Position numbers and translations under genes: made by a program. Of a stretch of DNA of 37,745 nucleotides, positions 23,828-35,295 are shown in pieces (position 1 is the stretch's first letter; each line of letters opens with the position of its first letter). Below the pieces are notes generated by a model. That model searched no databases and was not told the DNA's origin. It saw only the letters and a program-made list of their open reading frames with translations. The DNA is taken from positions 1 to 37,745 of the forward strand of contig NZ_JAGSXH010000060.1 in NCBI RefSeq assembly GCF_018283645.1, written 5' to 3'. This DNA comes from Actinocrinis puniceicyclus (GTDB lineage: Bacteria; Actinomycetota; Actinomycetes; Streptomycetales; Catenulisporaceae).

Positions 23828-23876
23828 CGCCCACTGACAGCGGCGGGTGTCCGCGGCCGGCAGTACGGTTGCCCTC

Positions 23877-24695
23877 ATGGTGAACAAGAGCCCGCGGCCG
23901 CGCGTCGGCTGCACCGTCGACCCCGCCGACCCGCTCGGCGCCGCGGCCGCGCGCGGCGCCGAGGCCATGCAGATCCTGCTGGGCGACCCGCAGAGCTGGA
24001 CAAAACCGGCGACGCTGTACCCGGACGGGCCAGCGGCGCTGAAGCGGACGGTGAAGGACGCGGGGCTCGCGCTATATGTGCACGCGCCGTACGTGATCAA
24101 CGTCGCCTCGCCGAACAACCGGATCCGGATTCCCAGCCGGAAGCTGCTTCAGCAGACCCTCGACGCCGCGGCCGAGGTCGGGGCGCTCGGCGTCGTCGTG
24201 CACGGCGGGCACACCACGAAGAACGACGAACCGGCGGTCGGTTTCGACAACTGGCGCAAGGCGGTCGAGGGGTTGGAGTTCTCCTGCCGGCTGCTGATCG
24301 AGAACACGGCGGGCGGCGATCACGCGATGGCCCGGCGACTGGAGTCGATCGCCCGGCTGTGGGACGCGGTCGACGGGCACGATGTCGGCTTCTGCCTGGA
24401 CACCTGCCACGCGTTCGCAGGCGGTGAACCCCTGGACACCGTCGTCGGCAAGATCGTCGATGTCACCGGGCGGATCGACCTGGTCCATGCCAACGACTCG
24501 CAGGGCGGCCTGGACTCGGGCCGTGACCGGCACGCCAACTTCGGGAACGGTGCGATCGACCTGGACGACCTGGCCGTCGCCGTGCGCGCGGCCGCCGCCG
24601 TGGGCGCCGACTTCGTCTGCGAGACGCCCGGCGACGCGGCGGCCCAAGCCGCGGATATCGCCTGGATCCGGGAAAGGCTGGCTGACCCGGAGTAA
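23877..24695 (+). CDS. nfo: endonuclease IV-like AP endonuclease
   Basis: A 272-residue TIM-barrel enzyme of AP endonuclease family 2, which cuts DNA 5' of abasic sites. Metal ligands of the family are visible: His in VHAPYVINVASPNN, His in VVVHGGHTTK, Glu in LIENTAGG, Asp and His in CLDTCHAF, His-x-Asp in VHANDSQGG, a further His in RDRHANFGNG, and Glu in FVCETPG. I start at the ATG at 23877 (MVNKSPRPRVGCTV), since the upstream extension is not family-like. The next gene begins 11 bases after the stop. Confidence 0.92.
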   Translation: MVNKSPRPRVGCTVDPADPLGAAAARGAEAMQILLGDPQSWTKPATLYPDGPAALKRTVKDAGLALYVHAPYVINVASPNNRIRIPSRKLLQQTLDAAAEVGALGVVVHGGHTTKNDEPAVGFDNWRKAVEGLEFSCRLLIENTAGGDHAMARRLESIARLWDAVDGHDVGFCLDTCHAFAGGEPLDTVVGKIVDVTGRIDLVHANDSQGGLDSGRDRHANFGNGAIDLDDLAVAVRAAAAVGADFVCETPGDAAAQAADIAWIRERLADPE

Positions 24696-24706
24696 CCTGC
24701 TTCGGC

Positions 24707-25900
24707 GTGGCACTACTCTACGCGAGCGGATCATCACGTAAAGCGACTGACGAGTTGGTCATTCGACCTCTCGACCGCGACGAGCACCTGAAGTTCGTGC
24801 GCGGCGCGGCGACATTCGCCCACGACGCCGGGTCGGCGGTCTCCTTCCTGCAGTGCCCCTCATGGGGAGCCGTCAAGAGCGGTTGGGACGCCGAGTCGCT
24901 CGGCTGGTTCCGCGGCGGCGACCTGGTAGGTGCCGGCCTGGTGCTCTACCGATGGCTGCCTCGGGTACGACGCTGCCTGGCCTACCTGCCCGAGGGGCCG
25001 GTGATCGACTGGTTCGGCGAGCGGACCGGGCTCGGCCTGGAGCAATGGCTCGGGCCGCTGGTCGGCGAGTTGCGCCGGCGTGGCGCGTTCGCGGTCAAAC
25101 TCGGGCCGAAGGTCGTGGCGCGCACCTGGTCCTGCGCGACCGTCAAACGGGCGATGGCCTCGGGCCGGTGCCGACGGCTCGGCGAGGTCCCGGCGGACGG
25201 CGCGGACTCGCGCGCCGACGAGCTGTCGCATCGGCTGCGTTCACTCGGTTGGCGGCGCACTGAACGTGATGGGGATGGTTTCGCCGACTTCCAGCCGCGC
25301 TACCTCTTCCGCCTGCCGCTGCTCGGCCGCGACCGGCACGAGGTCAGCGCCGCGTTCAGCCAGCAGTGGCGGCGCAACATCCGACTGGCCGAGCGGGCCG
25401 GTGTGCGGGTGGAGCGCGCCCGCGAGGCCGATCTGCCAGAGTTTCACCGCCTCTACCTCCAGACCGCCGAGCGAGACCGGTTCATTCCCCGGCCCCTGGA
25501 GTACTTCCAGCGCATGTTCGGCGCCCTGAACGCGGAGGAGCCCGAACGCATCCGCCTGTACGTCGCTCGGCGCGGTGACACGGCCCTGGCCGCAGCGACC
25601 ATGGTGCGCGTCGGAACGTACGCCTGGTACAGCTACGGAGCTTCCGCGGACGCCGGGCGCGAGCACCGCCCGTCGAACGCGTTGCAGTGGCGCATGATCG
25701 AGGACTGTCTCACAGACGGCGTGAGCGTCTACGACCTGCGGGGCATCGCCAGCACGCTGGATCCCGCGCACCATCTGCACGGCCTGCTGCGATTCAAGGT
25801 CGGGCTGGGTGGTGAGGCGGTCGAGTACCTCGGCGAGTGGGATTTCCCGGTCAACCCCGTGCTGTACCGGGCCTTCCAGCTCTATCTGGCGCGGCGTTGA
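24707..25900 (+). CDS. FemABX-type aminoacyltransferase (peptidoglycan bridge)
   Basis: A 397-residue FemAB/FemX family protein, which transfers an amino acid from aminoacyl-tRNA to the lipid-linked peptidoglycan precursor. Seen: FLQCPSWGAVKSGW near the N-terminus, a second GNAT-like half with FSQQWRRNIRLAERAGVRV, FHRLYLQTAERDRFIPRP, and YSYGASADAGREHRPSNALQ followed by YDLRGI. These are typical of actinobacterial FemX. GTG start at 24707. An alanine-racemase-like gene begins one base after the stop, suggesting a joint envelope role. Confidence 0.9.
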   Translation: MALLYASGSSRKATDELVIRPLDRDEHLKFVRGAATFAHDAGSAVSFLQCPSWGAVKSGWDAESLGWFRGGDLVGAGLVLYRWLPRVRRCLAYLPEGPVIDWFGERTGLGLEQWLGPLVGELRRRGAFAVKLGPKVVARTWSCATVKRAMASGRCRRLGEVPADGADSRADELSHRLRSLGWRRTERDGDGFADFQPRYLFRLPLLGRDRHEVSAAFSQQWRRNIRLAERAGVRVERAREADLPEFHRLYLQTAERDRFIPRPLEYFQRMFGALNAEEPERIRLYVARRGDTALAAATMVRVGTYAWYSYGASADAGREHRPSNALQWRMIEDCLTDGVSVYDLRGIASTLDPAHHLHGLLRFKVGLGGEAVEYLGEWDFPVNPVLYRAFQLYLARR

Positions 25901-25901
25901 G

Positions 25902-26933
25902 ATGCCTCTCACGCTGTACGTCGATCGCGGAGCCTGGCGACATCACCAGATGTGCATGCTCGAGACCGAGCCGGATCTGGTCCCGGTGGCCAAAGGGAAC
26001 GGCTACGGGTTCACGGTGCCGGTGCTCGCGCGTGCCGCCGCCGGCCTCGGCGTGGACCAGTTGGCGGTGGGAACAGCGCAGGAGGCGACCGCGGTGCTCG
26101 GTTGCTTCGCCGGAGATGTGATCATCCTCGAACCGCACTTGGAGGGTGCGGAGCCGGCATTCAACGACAGTCGTATCGTGCGCACGGCAACCACGGTGGA
26201 CGCGGTGCGCAAACTCGCCGGACAGCGGATGATCATCGACTGCCGCAGTTCCCTGTTGCGCCAGGGGCTCGCCCGGCAGGATCTGGCCCTGGCCGCACAG
26301 GCGCTCGGCGGCCAGCAGGTCGACGGCTTCTCGCTGCACCTTCCGCTGGACCGGCCGGCGTCGACCGATCCCGCGGACGAGACCAGAGTCTGGGTGCGCG
26401 CACTGGGCCAGGCCGGGTTCCGGGTGGAGACGATATACGTCAGCCATTTGAGCCGCGCCGAGATCGCCGCACTGGAGCGTGCGTGCCCGGGCACCCGGTT
26501 CCGGCCGCGGATCGGCACTCAGTTGTGGCTGGGCGCGCCGGACGCCGTCGAGGCCAGGGCGACCGTGCTGGACGCCTTTCCCGTGCAGCGCGGCGACCGG
26601 ATCGGCTACCGGCAGAATCGGTCGCGACAGGACGGCTGGGTGGTGGTGGTCAGCGGCGGGACCGTGCAGGGCGTCGGGCTCGAAGCGCCGCGCACGCTGC
26701 GCGGATTGCTGCCGCGGGCCAAGGAACTGCTGCGTTCCGGGCTCGCGGCGGCCAACCGGACCCGCTCGCCGTTCACCTGGAAGGGCCGCAAGCAGTGGTT
26801 CGCCGAACCGCCGCACATGCTGGTTTCCATGCTCTACCTGCCGCGGCAGGTAGAGCCTCCGGAGCCGGGTAGCGAGTTGTGCGCCGACTTGAGGCACACC
26901 TCGACGCATTTCGACCAGGTCGTCATGCGGTGA
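25902..26933 (+). CDS. alanine-racemase-like PLP protein
   Basis: A 343-residue protein with the PLP-binding lysine in PVAKGNGYGF near the N-terminus and a fold type III TIM-barrel pattern (VDQLAVGTAQEATAV; VDGFSLHLPLD; RFRPRIGTQLWLG). It is shorter than typical Alr (about 370-390) and its C-terminal domain is diverged; the second catalytic Tyr of Alr is not obvious (possibly in GDRIGYRQN). It lies one base after femX, ATG start, so coupled translation is likely. Inference: it processes or supplies an amino acid used at the peptidoglycan bridge; racemase activity is not assured. Confidence 0.8.
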   Translation: MPLTLYVDRGAWRHHQMCMLETEPDLVPVAKGNGYGFTVPVLARAAAGLGVDQLAVGTAQEATAVLGCFAGDVIILEPHLEGAEPAFNDSRIVRTATTVDAVRKLAGQRMIIDCRSSLLRQGLARQDLALAAQALGGQQVDGFSLHLPLDRPASTDPADETRVWVRALGQAGFRVETIYVSHLSRAEIAALERACPGTRFRPRIGTQLWLGAPDAVEARATVLDAFPVQRGDRIGYRQNRSRQDGWVVVVSGGTVQGVGLEAPRTLRGLLPRAKELLRSGLAAANRTRSPFTWKGRKQWFAEPPHMLVSMLYLPRQVEPPEPGSELCADLRHTSTHFDQVVMR

Positions 26934-26975
26934 CTTCGAGGCCGGCACCGATCGTGCGGCGCGGAAGGCACAGCG

Positions 26976-28613
26976 TCAGGAGGCTGTGTCCGGCTGCTGC
27001 GCGTCGGCATCGGCGCCGGAACCGGTAGCGGCCTCGTCGCTGTGCCCTGCTCCGGTCCGCGCGGTGCCGAGCGCACCGGTCCCCGCTTCGCCCTCCTCGT
27101 CGCCGCTTTCGCCGGCTGCGGCCGTCTCAGCGGGACGTGACTGCGAGGGAACCGCGGCGACCTCCAACAAGTCGCGGAATCCGTATACGTCCGGCGCCTG
27201 GTCAAGCACGCCGCCGCCCGGGTCGTCGAATCCGCCGGCCCGAACCGGATCGCGCCGGGTGTCGAAGATGTCGCGGATCACCTGCACCACGAAGAACAGC
27301 GTGCCGCCGATGTGGATCGCGATCGCGGTGTCGTAGCCGCCTTGAGGCAGGCCCCGCTCCGGCGTGTTCAGGGTGACCAGGTACATCCAGATCGCCCCGT
27401 AGTACAGCACCTCACACGCCTGCCAGATCAGGAAGTCGCGCCAGCGCGGCCGAGCCAGCACGGCGAGCGGGATGAGCCAAAGCACGTACTGCGGCGAATA
27501 GACCTTGTTGAACAGGATGAACGCGGCCGCGGTGAGGAACGCGATCTGCGCGACCCGTGGACGGTGCCGGGCCAGCCAGGCGATCAGCCCGATACCGACG
27601 CACGATACCGCGAGCAACACCGCGAACAGCGTGTTGATCTGGTTCGGCTTGAAGCTCATGTGCAGCGGGCTGTATTCGAGGAAGAGCCAGAGCGAACCCC
27701 AGTCCGCGCCTCGGTTCTCGTTGAACGTGTAGAAGTAGGTCCACGAGTGCCAGTTCTCGATCATGAACGGCAGGTTCACCGCGAGCCAGGAGCCGGCCGC
27801 CCCCGCGAGGCACAGCGCCCACGACTTCATCTTCCCGGCGCGCCAGCACAGCAGTACCAGGGCGACCAGCAGCAGCGCCGGATACAACTTCGCCGCGGTG
27901 CCCAGGCCGATGAAGATCCCGGCCACCACGGGCTTGCCGCGCGCCCAGGCCAGCAGCGCGACGGCGGCCAGCCCCACCGCGATCAGGTCCCAGTTGATCG
28001 TGCCGTTGAGCATCAGCCCCGGGGCGACAGCGAACATCATGGCGTCCCACGGGCGCGGCCCGGACACTCCGATCAGCGCCACCACCGTGATCGCCGCGAA
28101 AGCGAGCAGGAACCAGGTGGTGAAGACGTAGAACCAGCGGCCCTGGTTGTTCGCGTCGCCGGGTACGTGCCGGGCCAGCAGCGCCGCCGTCTCCATCGCA
28201 GCGCCGGTGATGACCGGGTATTCGAGATAGTCGTTCGGGTTGGTCGAGTAGTACGCGACGTGACCCTGTGAGAAGCCGCGTCCTTGATACATGAACGGGA
28301 TGTCGGTGTAGCACATGTGCGTGTACTGCTGATTGCCGCCGCCGGTCCACGACGACTTGAAGCAGGGCTCGCGCATGCCGATGCCGACCGCTGTGGAAAG
28401 CAGGGTCAGCAGGAGCAGCAGGAAGGCCATCGTCGCCCGGCCGCGCGGAAGCCGGGCGCGGCGGCCGAGCACGCCGCCGAATCCGTCGGCGCCAAGGTTC
28501 GCCACGGGATCGTCCAAGCTCGGCGCTGTGACGACGAGCGTCGTCGGGCGCGTCGCGCGCGGCTCGGGAGCTTCGTCGACTTCGGCAGTGCTGACCGTCA
28601 TGCGCGTAACCAT
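26976..28613 (-). CDS. GT87-type polyprenol-phosphate mannosyltransferase, membrane protein
   Basis: I start at the ATG at 28613 (MVTRMTVSTAEVDEAPEPRA, 545 residues); an ATG at 28601 is an alternative, and the frame upstream is not protein-like. The protein has about 10 membrane segments (e.g. ATMAFLLLLLTLLSTAVGIG; IPLAVLARPRW; HIGGTLFFVVQVI) and the GT87/DUF2029 pattern NDYLEYPVITGAA, LNGTINWDLIAVGLAA and FIGLGTAAKLYPALLL. Family members transfer mannose from polyprenyl phosphate to envelope glycans. The C-terminus (from about residue 470) is an Ala/Glu-rich tail, probably disordered. Convergent with the racemase-like gene. Confidence 0.85.
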   Translation of the reverse strand: MVTRMTVSTAEVDEAPEPRATRPTTLVVTAPSLDDPVANLGADGFGGVLGRRARLPRGRATMAFLLLLLTLLSTAVGIGMREPCFKSSWTGGGNQQYTHMCYTDIPFMYQGRGFSQGHVAYYSTNPNDYLEYPVITGAAMETAALLARHVPGDANNQGRWFYVFTTWFLLAFAAITVVALIGVSGPRPWDAMMFAVAPGLMLNGTINWDLIAVGLAAVALLAWARGKPVVAGIFIGLGTAAKLYPALLLVALVLLCWRAGKMKSWALCLAGAAGSWLAVNLPFMIENWHSWTYFYTFNENRGADWGSLWLFLEYSPLHMSFKPNQINTLFAVLLAVSCVGIGLIAWLARHRPRVAQIAFLTAAAFILFNKVYSPQYVLWLIPLAVLARPRWRDFLIWQACEVLYYGAIWMYLVTLNTPERGLPQGGYDTAIAIHIGGTLFFVVQVIRDIFDTRRDPVRAGGFDDPGGGVLDQAPDVYGFRDLLEVAAVPSQSRPAETAAAGESGDEEGEAGTGALGTARTGAGHSDEAATGSGADADAQQPDTAS

Positions 28614-28794
28614 AGCGAGCGATTCAAGAGCAAGCGCGATGGCATGGCGTGTCCGTGGGCGATCGATTGCATTGAGCGGCTCTGACGCGGTCTTATCTGC
28701 GCGCGGGTGCGTTACCGGTGCCGTCCGTGTCGTGAAAGCGCACGCGCGAGCGGTAACGGCGGGCTGCAGGTGCTGTGTGGCGGAGGAAGGCTGC

Positions 28795-28822
28795 GGCCCC
28801 GCGATCCTCGGATCGCGGGGCC
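28795..28822. terminator. strong hairpin after the PBP gene
   Basis: A perfect 12-bp stem (GGCCCCGCGATC with GATCGCGGGGCC) around CTCG lies 23 bases past the stop codon of the PBP gene. There is no T run, as is common for actinomycete terminators. Confidence 0.8.
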
Positions 28823-28845
28823 ACGCGCTGGGGTGGGCGCCGGAG

Positions 28846-31881
<3,036 letters not shown>

Positions 31882-32047
31882 AAGCCGCGTCTGCTCCCTG
31901 TGCCTGGTGCCTCGCCTTCCCCGGAAGGACGACAGCCTTTCCGGGGGTGGTTCCCCGCGTCGCTGACGACACGATTGGCAAGCAGAGTACGCCGCCTCCT
32001 CAAGCCGCCTGAAGCCGGGCGATCACTTTCCCACTGTTAGCGGTAGA
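31882..32047. other. upstream region of the PBP gene
   Basis: Non-coding. Contains CTTCCCCGGAAGG-type short inverted repeats around 31915-31945 and presumably the PBP promoter. Nothing more specific seen. Confidence 0.35.
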
Positions 32048-32227
32048 TGTCCGCAATGAGGCCGAAATGACGATATTTGCGGACACGCCGAGCCGCGGAC
32101 TTGTCAGGGGTGCCGCGACCGATCTATCGTTGCGATGTATCGGTTCGATACATCGATGAGAGTGGTCTTCACCGCCCGGACACGCAAGGTACCCCGTGTG
32201 TCCGGCGCACGGAAGATCTGCGGACAC
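32048..32227. promoter_or_regulatory. repeated TGTCCG/CGGACA motif between PBP and padR
   Basis: TGTCCGCAA (32048-32056) and its inverse TTGCGGACA (32077-32085) form a 9-bp inverted repeat with a 20-base spacer. CGGACA or TGTCCG recurs near 32178, 32199 and 32221; the last two form GTGTCCG (32198-32204) and CGGACAC (32221-32227). Candidate operator cluster in the divergent PBP/padR region; the bound protein is unknown. Confidence 0.45.
32133..32155. promoter_or_regulatory. PadR-type operator
   Basis: A perfect 10-bp inverted repeat, CGATGTATCG and CGATACATCG, separated by GTT. It contains ATGT-N11-ACAT, the half-site arrangement typical of PadR-family regulators. It lies 116 bases upstream of padR, in the gap shared with the PBP gene, and is probably bound by the adjacent regulator (inference). 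Confidence 0.7.
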
Positions 32228-32270
32228 CCGGTCCTCGCGCGGATCGGGCCGCTGACGGGCAGGAGGCCTG

Positions 32271-32906
32271 ATGGCGAAGCGCTCCGGAGTATTGGAGTTC
32301 GCCGTTCTCGGCTTGCTGCACGAGTCGCCGATGCACGGATACGAACTGCGCAAGCGGCTCAACGTCCTGCTCGGTTCGCTGCGCGTGTTCTCCTACGGCT
32401 CGCTCTACCCCTGTCTCAAGGAACTGGTCGCTTACGGCTGGCTCGTAGAGGACGCGGACGCGGACCCGGCACCGCGCAGGGTCGCGGCCAAGTCCGTCGC
32501 CGCGAAGGGTGCCGCGGCCGCCGGACAGGGTGCCGCGCCGCGCCGATCGAAGATCGTCTACAGGCTGACCCCGGAGGGCGAGGAGCGCTTCAAGCAGCTG
32601 CTGTCCGACGCGGGTCCCTCGGCCTGGGAGGACGAGAACTTCGGCGTGCACTTCGCCTTCTTCGGCCGCACGGACGCCGCCGTCCGGCTGCGGATCCTTG
32701 AGGGCCGCCGCTCCCGGCTTGAGGAGCGCCTCGACCTGTTCCGCCAGTCGGTGATCCGCACCAGGGAGCGGCTGGACCGCTACACCCTGGAGGCGCAGCG
32801 GCACGGGCTCGAATCGGTGGAGCGCGAAGTGCGTTGGCTCAACGAGCTGATCAAGACCGAGCACGACCAGCAGGTGGGCCCGCAGTTGGGCCCCCCGGCC
32901 GGTTGA
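32271..32906 (+). CDS. PadR-family transcriptional regulator
   Basis: A 211-residue protein: the N-terminal winged helix reads [20 protein letters not shown], then [20 protein letters not shown], the PadR signature. An unusual Ala/Lys-rich insertion ([20 protein letters not shown]) sits between the wing strands. The C-terminal half is the helical dimerisation domain ([20 protein letters not shown]). ATG start with AGGAGG. It is 97 bases upstream of ino1 in the same direction; this pairing is conserved in Streptomyces. A perfect inverted repeat upstream suggests autoregulation and possibly control of ino1. Confidence 0.93.
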   Translation: MAKRSGVLEFAVLGLLHESPMHGYELRKRLNVLLGSLRVFSYGSLYPCLKELVAYGWLVEDADADPAPRRVAAKSVAAKGAAAAGQGAAPRRSKIVYRLTPEGEERFKQLLSDAGPSAWEDENFGVHFAFFGRTDAAVRLRILEGRRSRLEERLDLFRQSVIRTRERLDRYTLEAQRHGLESVEREVRWLNELIKTEHDQQVGPQLGPPAG

Positions 32907-33003
32907 CCGTCCCGAGGCGGGCCGCCGGCACGCCAGTCCCACGATCCAGGGCGCGAACAACCCCGCCCACCGAAGATCGACTATTCAGAAGGAGCAACAC
33001 CGC

Positions 33004-34083
33004 ATGGGTTCGGTTCGCGTAGCCATCGTGGGCGTGGGAAACTGCGCCTCCTCTCTCGTGCAGGGCGTCGAGTACTACAAGGACGCCGACCCGGGCACCA
33101 GGGTCCCCGGCCTGATGCATGTCCAGTTCGGTGACTATCACGTGCACGACATCGAGTTCGTGGCCGCCTTGGACGTCGACGCCAAGAAGGTCGGCCAGGA
33201 TCTCGCGCACGCCATCAACGCCTCGGAGAACAACACGATCAAGATCGCCGACGTGGCCCCCACCGGCGTGATCGTGCAGCGTGGCCACACCCTGGACGGT
33301 CTGGGCAAGTACTACCAGCAGACCATCGACGTGTCGCCGGAAGAGCCGGTGGACGTCGTCAAGGTGCTGAAGGACACGCGGGCCGACGTGTTGGTGTGCT
33401 ACCTGCCGGTCGGATCCGAGCAGGCCGCGAAGTTCTACGCCCAGTGCGCGATCGACGCGAAGGTGGCCTTCGTCAACGCGCTGCCGGTGTTCATCGCGGG
33501 CACCAAGGAGTGGGCGGACAAGTTCACCGAAGCGGGTGTCCCGATCGTCGGAGACGACATCAAGTCGCAGGTCGGCGCGACCATCACGCACCGGGTGCTG
33601 GCGAAGCTGTTCGAGGACCGCGGCGTGGCGCTCGACCGCACGATGCAGCTGAACGTCGGCGGCAACATGGACTTCATGAACATGCTTGAGCGCGAGCGGC
33701 TGGAGTCGAAGAAGATCTCAAAGACCCAGGCGGTCACCTCGCAGCTCTCGCACGACATCGGCAAGGGCAACGTTCACATCGGCCCTTCCGACTACGTGTC
33801 CTGGCTGGACGACCGCAAGTGGGCGTACGTGCGTCTGGAGGGCCGCGCGTTCGGCGACGTGCCGCTGAACCTCGAGTACAAGCTGGAGGTCTGGGACTCG
33901 CCGAACTCGGCCGGTGTGATCATCGACGCGCTGCGCTGCGCGAAGATCGCCATGGACCGGGGCATCGGCGGACCGATCCTGTCGGCGTCCTCGTACTTCA
34001 TGAAGTCCCCGCCGGTGCAGTACTTCGACGACGAAGCGCGTGACGCGGTGGAGAAGTTCATCCGCGGCGAAGTCGACCGCTGA
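33004..34083 (+). CDS. ino1: inositol-3-phosphate synthase
   Basis: A 359-residue enzyme that converts glucose 6-phosphate to inositol 3-phosphate with NAD, the first step to phosphatidylinositol and mycothiol in actinomycetes. Seen: Rossmann-type start [87 protein letters not shown] and [18 protein letters not shown], the family signature regions. The short length is that of the prokaryotic type. ATG start with AAGGAG nine bases upstream. Confidence 0.96.
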   Translation: MGSVRVAIVGVGNCASSLVQGVEYYKDADPGTRVPGLMHVQFGDYHVHDIEFVAALDVDAKKVGQDLAHAINASENNTIKIADVAPTGVIVQRGHTLDGLGKYYQQTIDVSPEEPVDVVKVLKDTRADVLVCYLPVGSEQAAKFYAQCAIDAKVAFVNALPVFIAGTKEWADKFTEAGVPIVGDDIKSQVGATITHRVLAKLFEDRGVALDRTMQLNVGGNMDFMNMLERERLESKKISKTQAVTSQLSHDIGKGNVHIGPSDYVSWLDDRKWAYVRLEGRAFGDVPLNLEYKLEVWDSPNSAGVIIDALRCAKIAMDRGIGGPILSASSYFMKSPPVQYFDDEARDAVEKFIRGEVDR

Positions 34084-34110
34084 GCGCGGCTTGCCGTTGA
34101 CTCCGTTGGA

Positions 34111-34127
34111 GCGGGCGTAAGCCCCGC
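34111..34127 (+). terminator. possible hairpin after ino1
   Basis: GCGGG (34111-34115) and CCCGC (34123-34127) form a short GC hairpin 28 bases after the ino1 stop, without a T run. Weak. Confidence 0.35.
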
Positions 34128-34176
34128 GAGGTAAGCCTTCTGCGCGACATGCGCCCGGGCCGGTAGGCTCGATCGC

Positions 34177-34476
34177 ATGTCGCGCAAGGTCGTCTGGGGG
34201 ATCGTCGCAGGGGCGCTCCTTGCCGCCGGTTACCTCTACTGGGTCAACGAGGGCCGCGGCCACTACGCCGCGGTCGGTGACTGCGTGACGAGCCCCAGAG
34301 CCGGCGAACTCGTGCATGTCTCCTGCGGGAGCACCGGCGCTCTGCAGGTGCTTGCCAAGTTCTCCGGCGACGACTCGAATCGGTGCGACGCGGTGAACGG
34401 CACCACCCGAGCCTTCGTCGAGTACCCGAGGGGTGCGGCGGCGTTCGTCTTGTGCGCCGGTTCGGCGAAGAAGTAA
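34177..34476 (+). CDS. small exported or membrane-anchored protein
   Basis: A 99-residue protein with a signal-anchor (VVWGIVAGALLAAGYLYWV) and an extracytoplasmic part with VGDCVTSP, VHVSCGS, RCDAV and FVLCAG. The four cysteines and the VGDCV...V.C pattern resemble LppU-like small actinobacterial proteins. No lipobox. ATG start. Function unknown. Confidence 0.75.
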   Translation: MSRKVVWGIVAGALLAAGYLYWVNEGRGHYAAVGDCVTSPRAGELVHVSCGSTGALQVLAKFSGDDSNRCDAVNGTTRAFVEYPRGAAAFVLCAGSAKK

Positions 34477-34643
34477 GCGGACGCTGCTCAGCCGCCGACA
34501 CGGACCAACCGGGCGCGCACGACCCGGCCTGCACTGCTCACACAGCTCAGCGCGGGGAACCCTGCGCTCATAAGAGACGCCGCGCTCATGAGAGACTTAG
34601 CGCCGCGGCGAAGCAATCCCGGGAACGCGGAGTGCGGCCGCGA

Positions 34644-34728
34644 GGAGGGCTTGCATAGCGGCCTAATGCACCGGTCTTGAAAACCGGAGTGACGCGAGTC
34701 ACCGTGGGTTCGAATCCCACGCCCTCCG
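34644..34728 (+). tRNA. tRNA-Ser (anticodon UGA)
   Basis: A complete cloverleaf: acceptor GGAGGGC / GCCCTCC with discriminator G, D stem GCAT / ATGC, anticodon stem CCGGT / ACCGG with loop CTTGAAA (anticodon TGA), a long variable arm (AGTGACGCGAGTCACC) typical of class II tRNAs, and T arm GTGGG-TTCGAAT-CCCAC. The 3' CCA is not encoded (CC then T). It reads UCA-type serine codons. Confidence 0.97.
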
Positions 34729-34787
34729 CCTGTGGAGAATCCCGGTGCCGACCGGTGCCGACCGGTGCGGGCCGGTCGGCGCCGCGG

Positions 34788-35144
34788 TCAGCCCAGCGGA
34801 GAGATGCGCACCGCGGTGCCGTAGGCGCAGATCTCAGTCCACACGTCGCCCATCTCCGAGGTGTCGAAGCGCATCGCCGTGATCGCGTTCGCACCGCGCG
34901 CCTGAGCCTCGGCGATCATCCGCCCCATCACCTCGTTGCGGCTCTCCACCAGAACTTTGGTCATACCGCGCAACTCGCCGCCGAACATCGACTTCAGGCC
35001 GGCGCCCATCTGGCTGAACACGTTGCGGGATCGGACGGTCAGTCCGAACACCTCGCCGAACACCTGGTCGATCCGATAGCCGGGCACGTCATTGGACGTG
35101 ACGACGAGGAACTGCGGGCCGGTCCATCCGGACGCTTCGCTCAT
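34788..35144 (-). CDS. YbjQ/UPF0145 family protein
   Basis: A 118-residue protein with the UPF0145 pattern: FLVVTSNDVPGYRIDQVFGE, then RNVFSQMGAGLKSMFGGELR, then AEAQARGANAITAMRFDTSE. Family members form oligomeric domains often called heavy-metal-binding, but a role has not been shown. Start taken at the ATG at 35144 (MSEASGWTGPQ) with GGGAG upstream; the frame open to 35204 adds unrelated residues. Divergent from the phosphodiesterase gene. Confidence 0.9.
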   Translation of the reverse strand: MSEASGWTGPQFLVVTSNDVPGYRIDQVFGEVFGLTVRSRNVFSQMGAGLKSMFGGELRGMTKVLVESRNEVMGRMIAEAQARGANAITAMRFDTSEMGDVWTEICAYGTAVRISPLG

Positions 35145-35247
35145 CGGTGCTGTGCTCCCATCTGCGGTGAGTATGTGCACGATGTGTCTCGCGCACCGTG
35201 ACACCGCCGGCCTCTGCGGGGGTGTTCACCGGTCCTTCCTATCGCTG

Positions 35248-35266
35248 TCTGGTGTTGACCACCAGA
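35248..35266. promoter_or_regulatory. inverted repeat between UPF0145 and GDPD genes
   Basis: TCTGGTG (35248-35254) and CACCAGA (35260-35266) with a 5-base spacer lie in the divergent intergenic region, 30 bases before the phosphodiesterase start. Possible operator. Confidence 0.4.
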
Positions 35267-35295
35267 GACGCGGCGCTTGCTGACACGATGGGATC

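Noticed and set aside
34644-34728. tRNA-Ser as an attachment site for an integrated element
   Set aside because: No integrase gene or repeated tRNA 3' end nearby.
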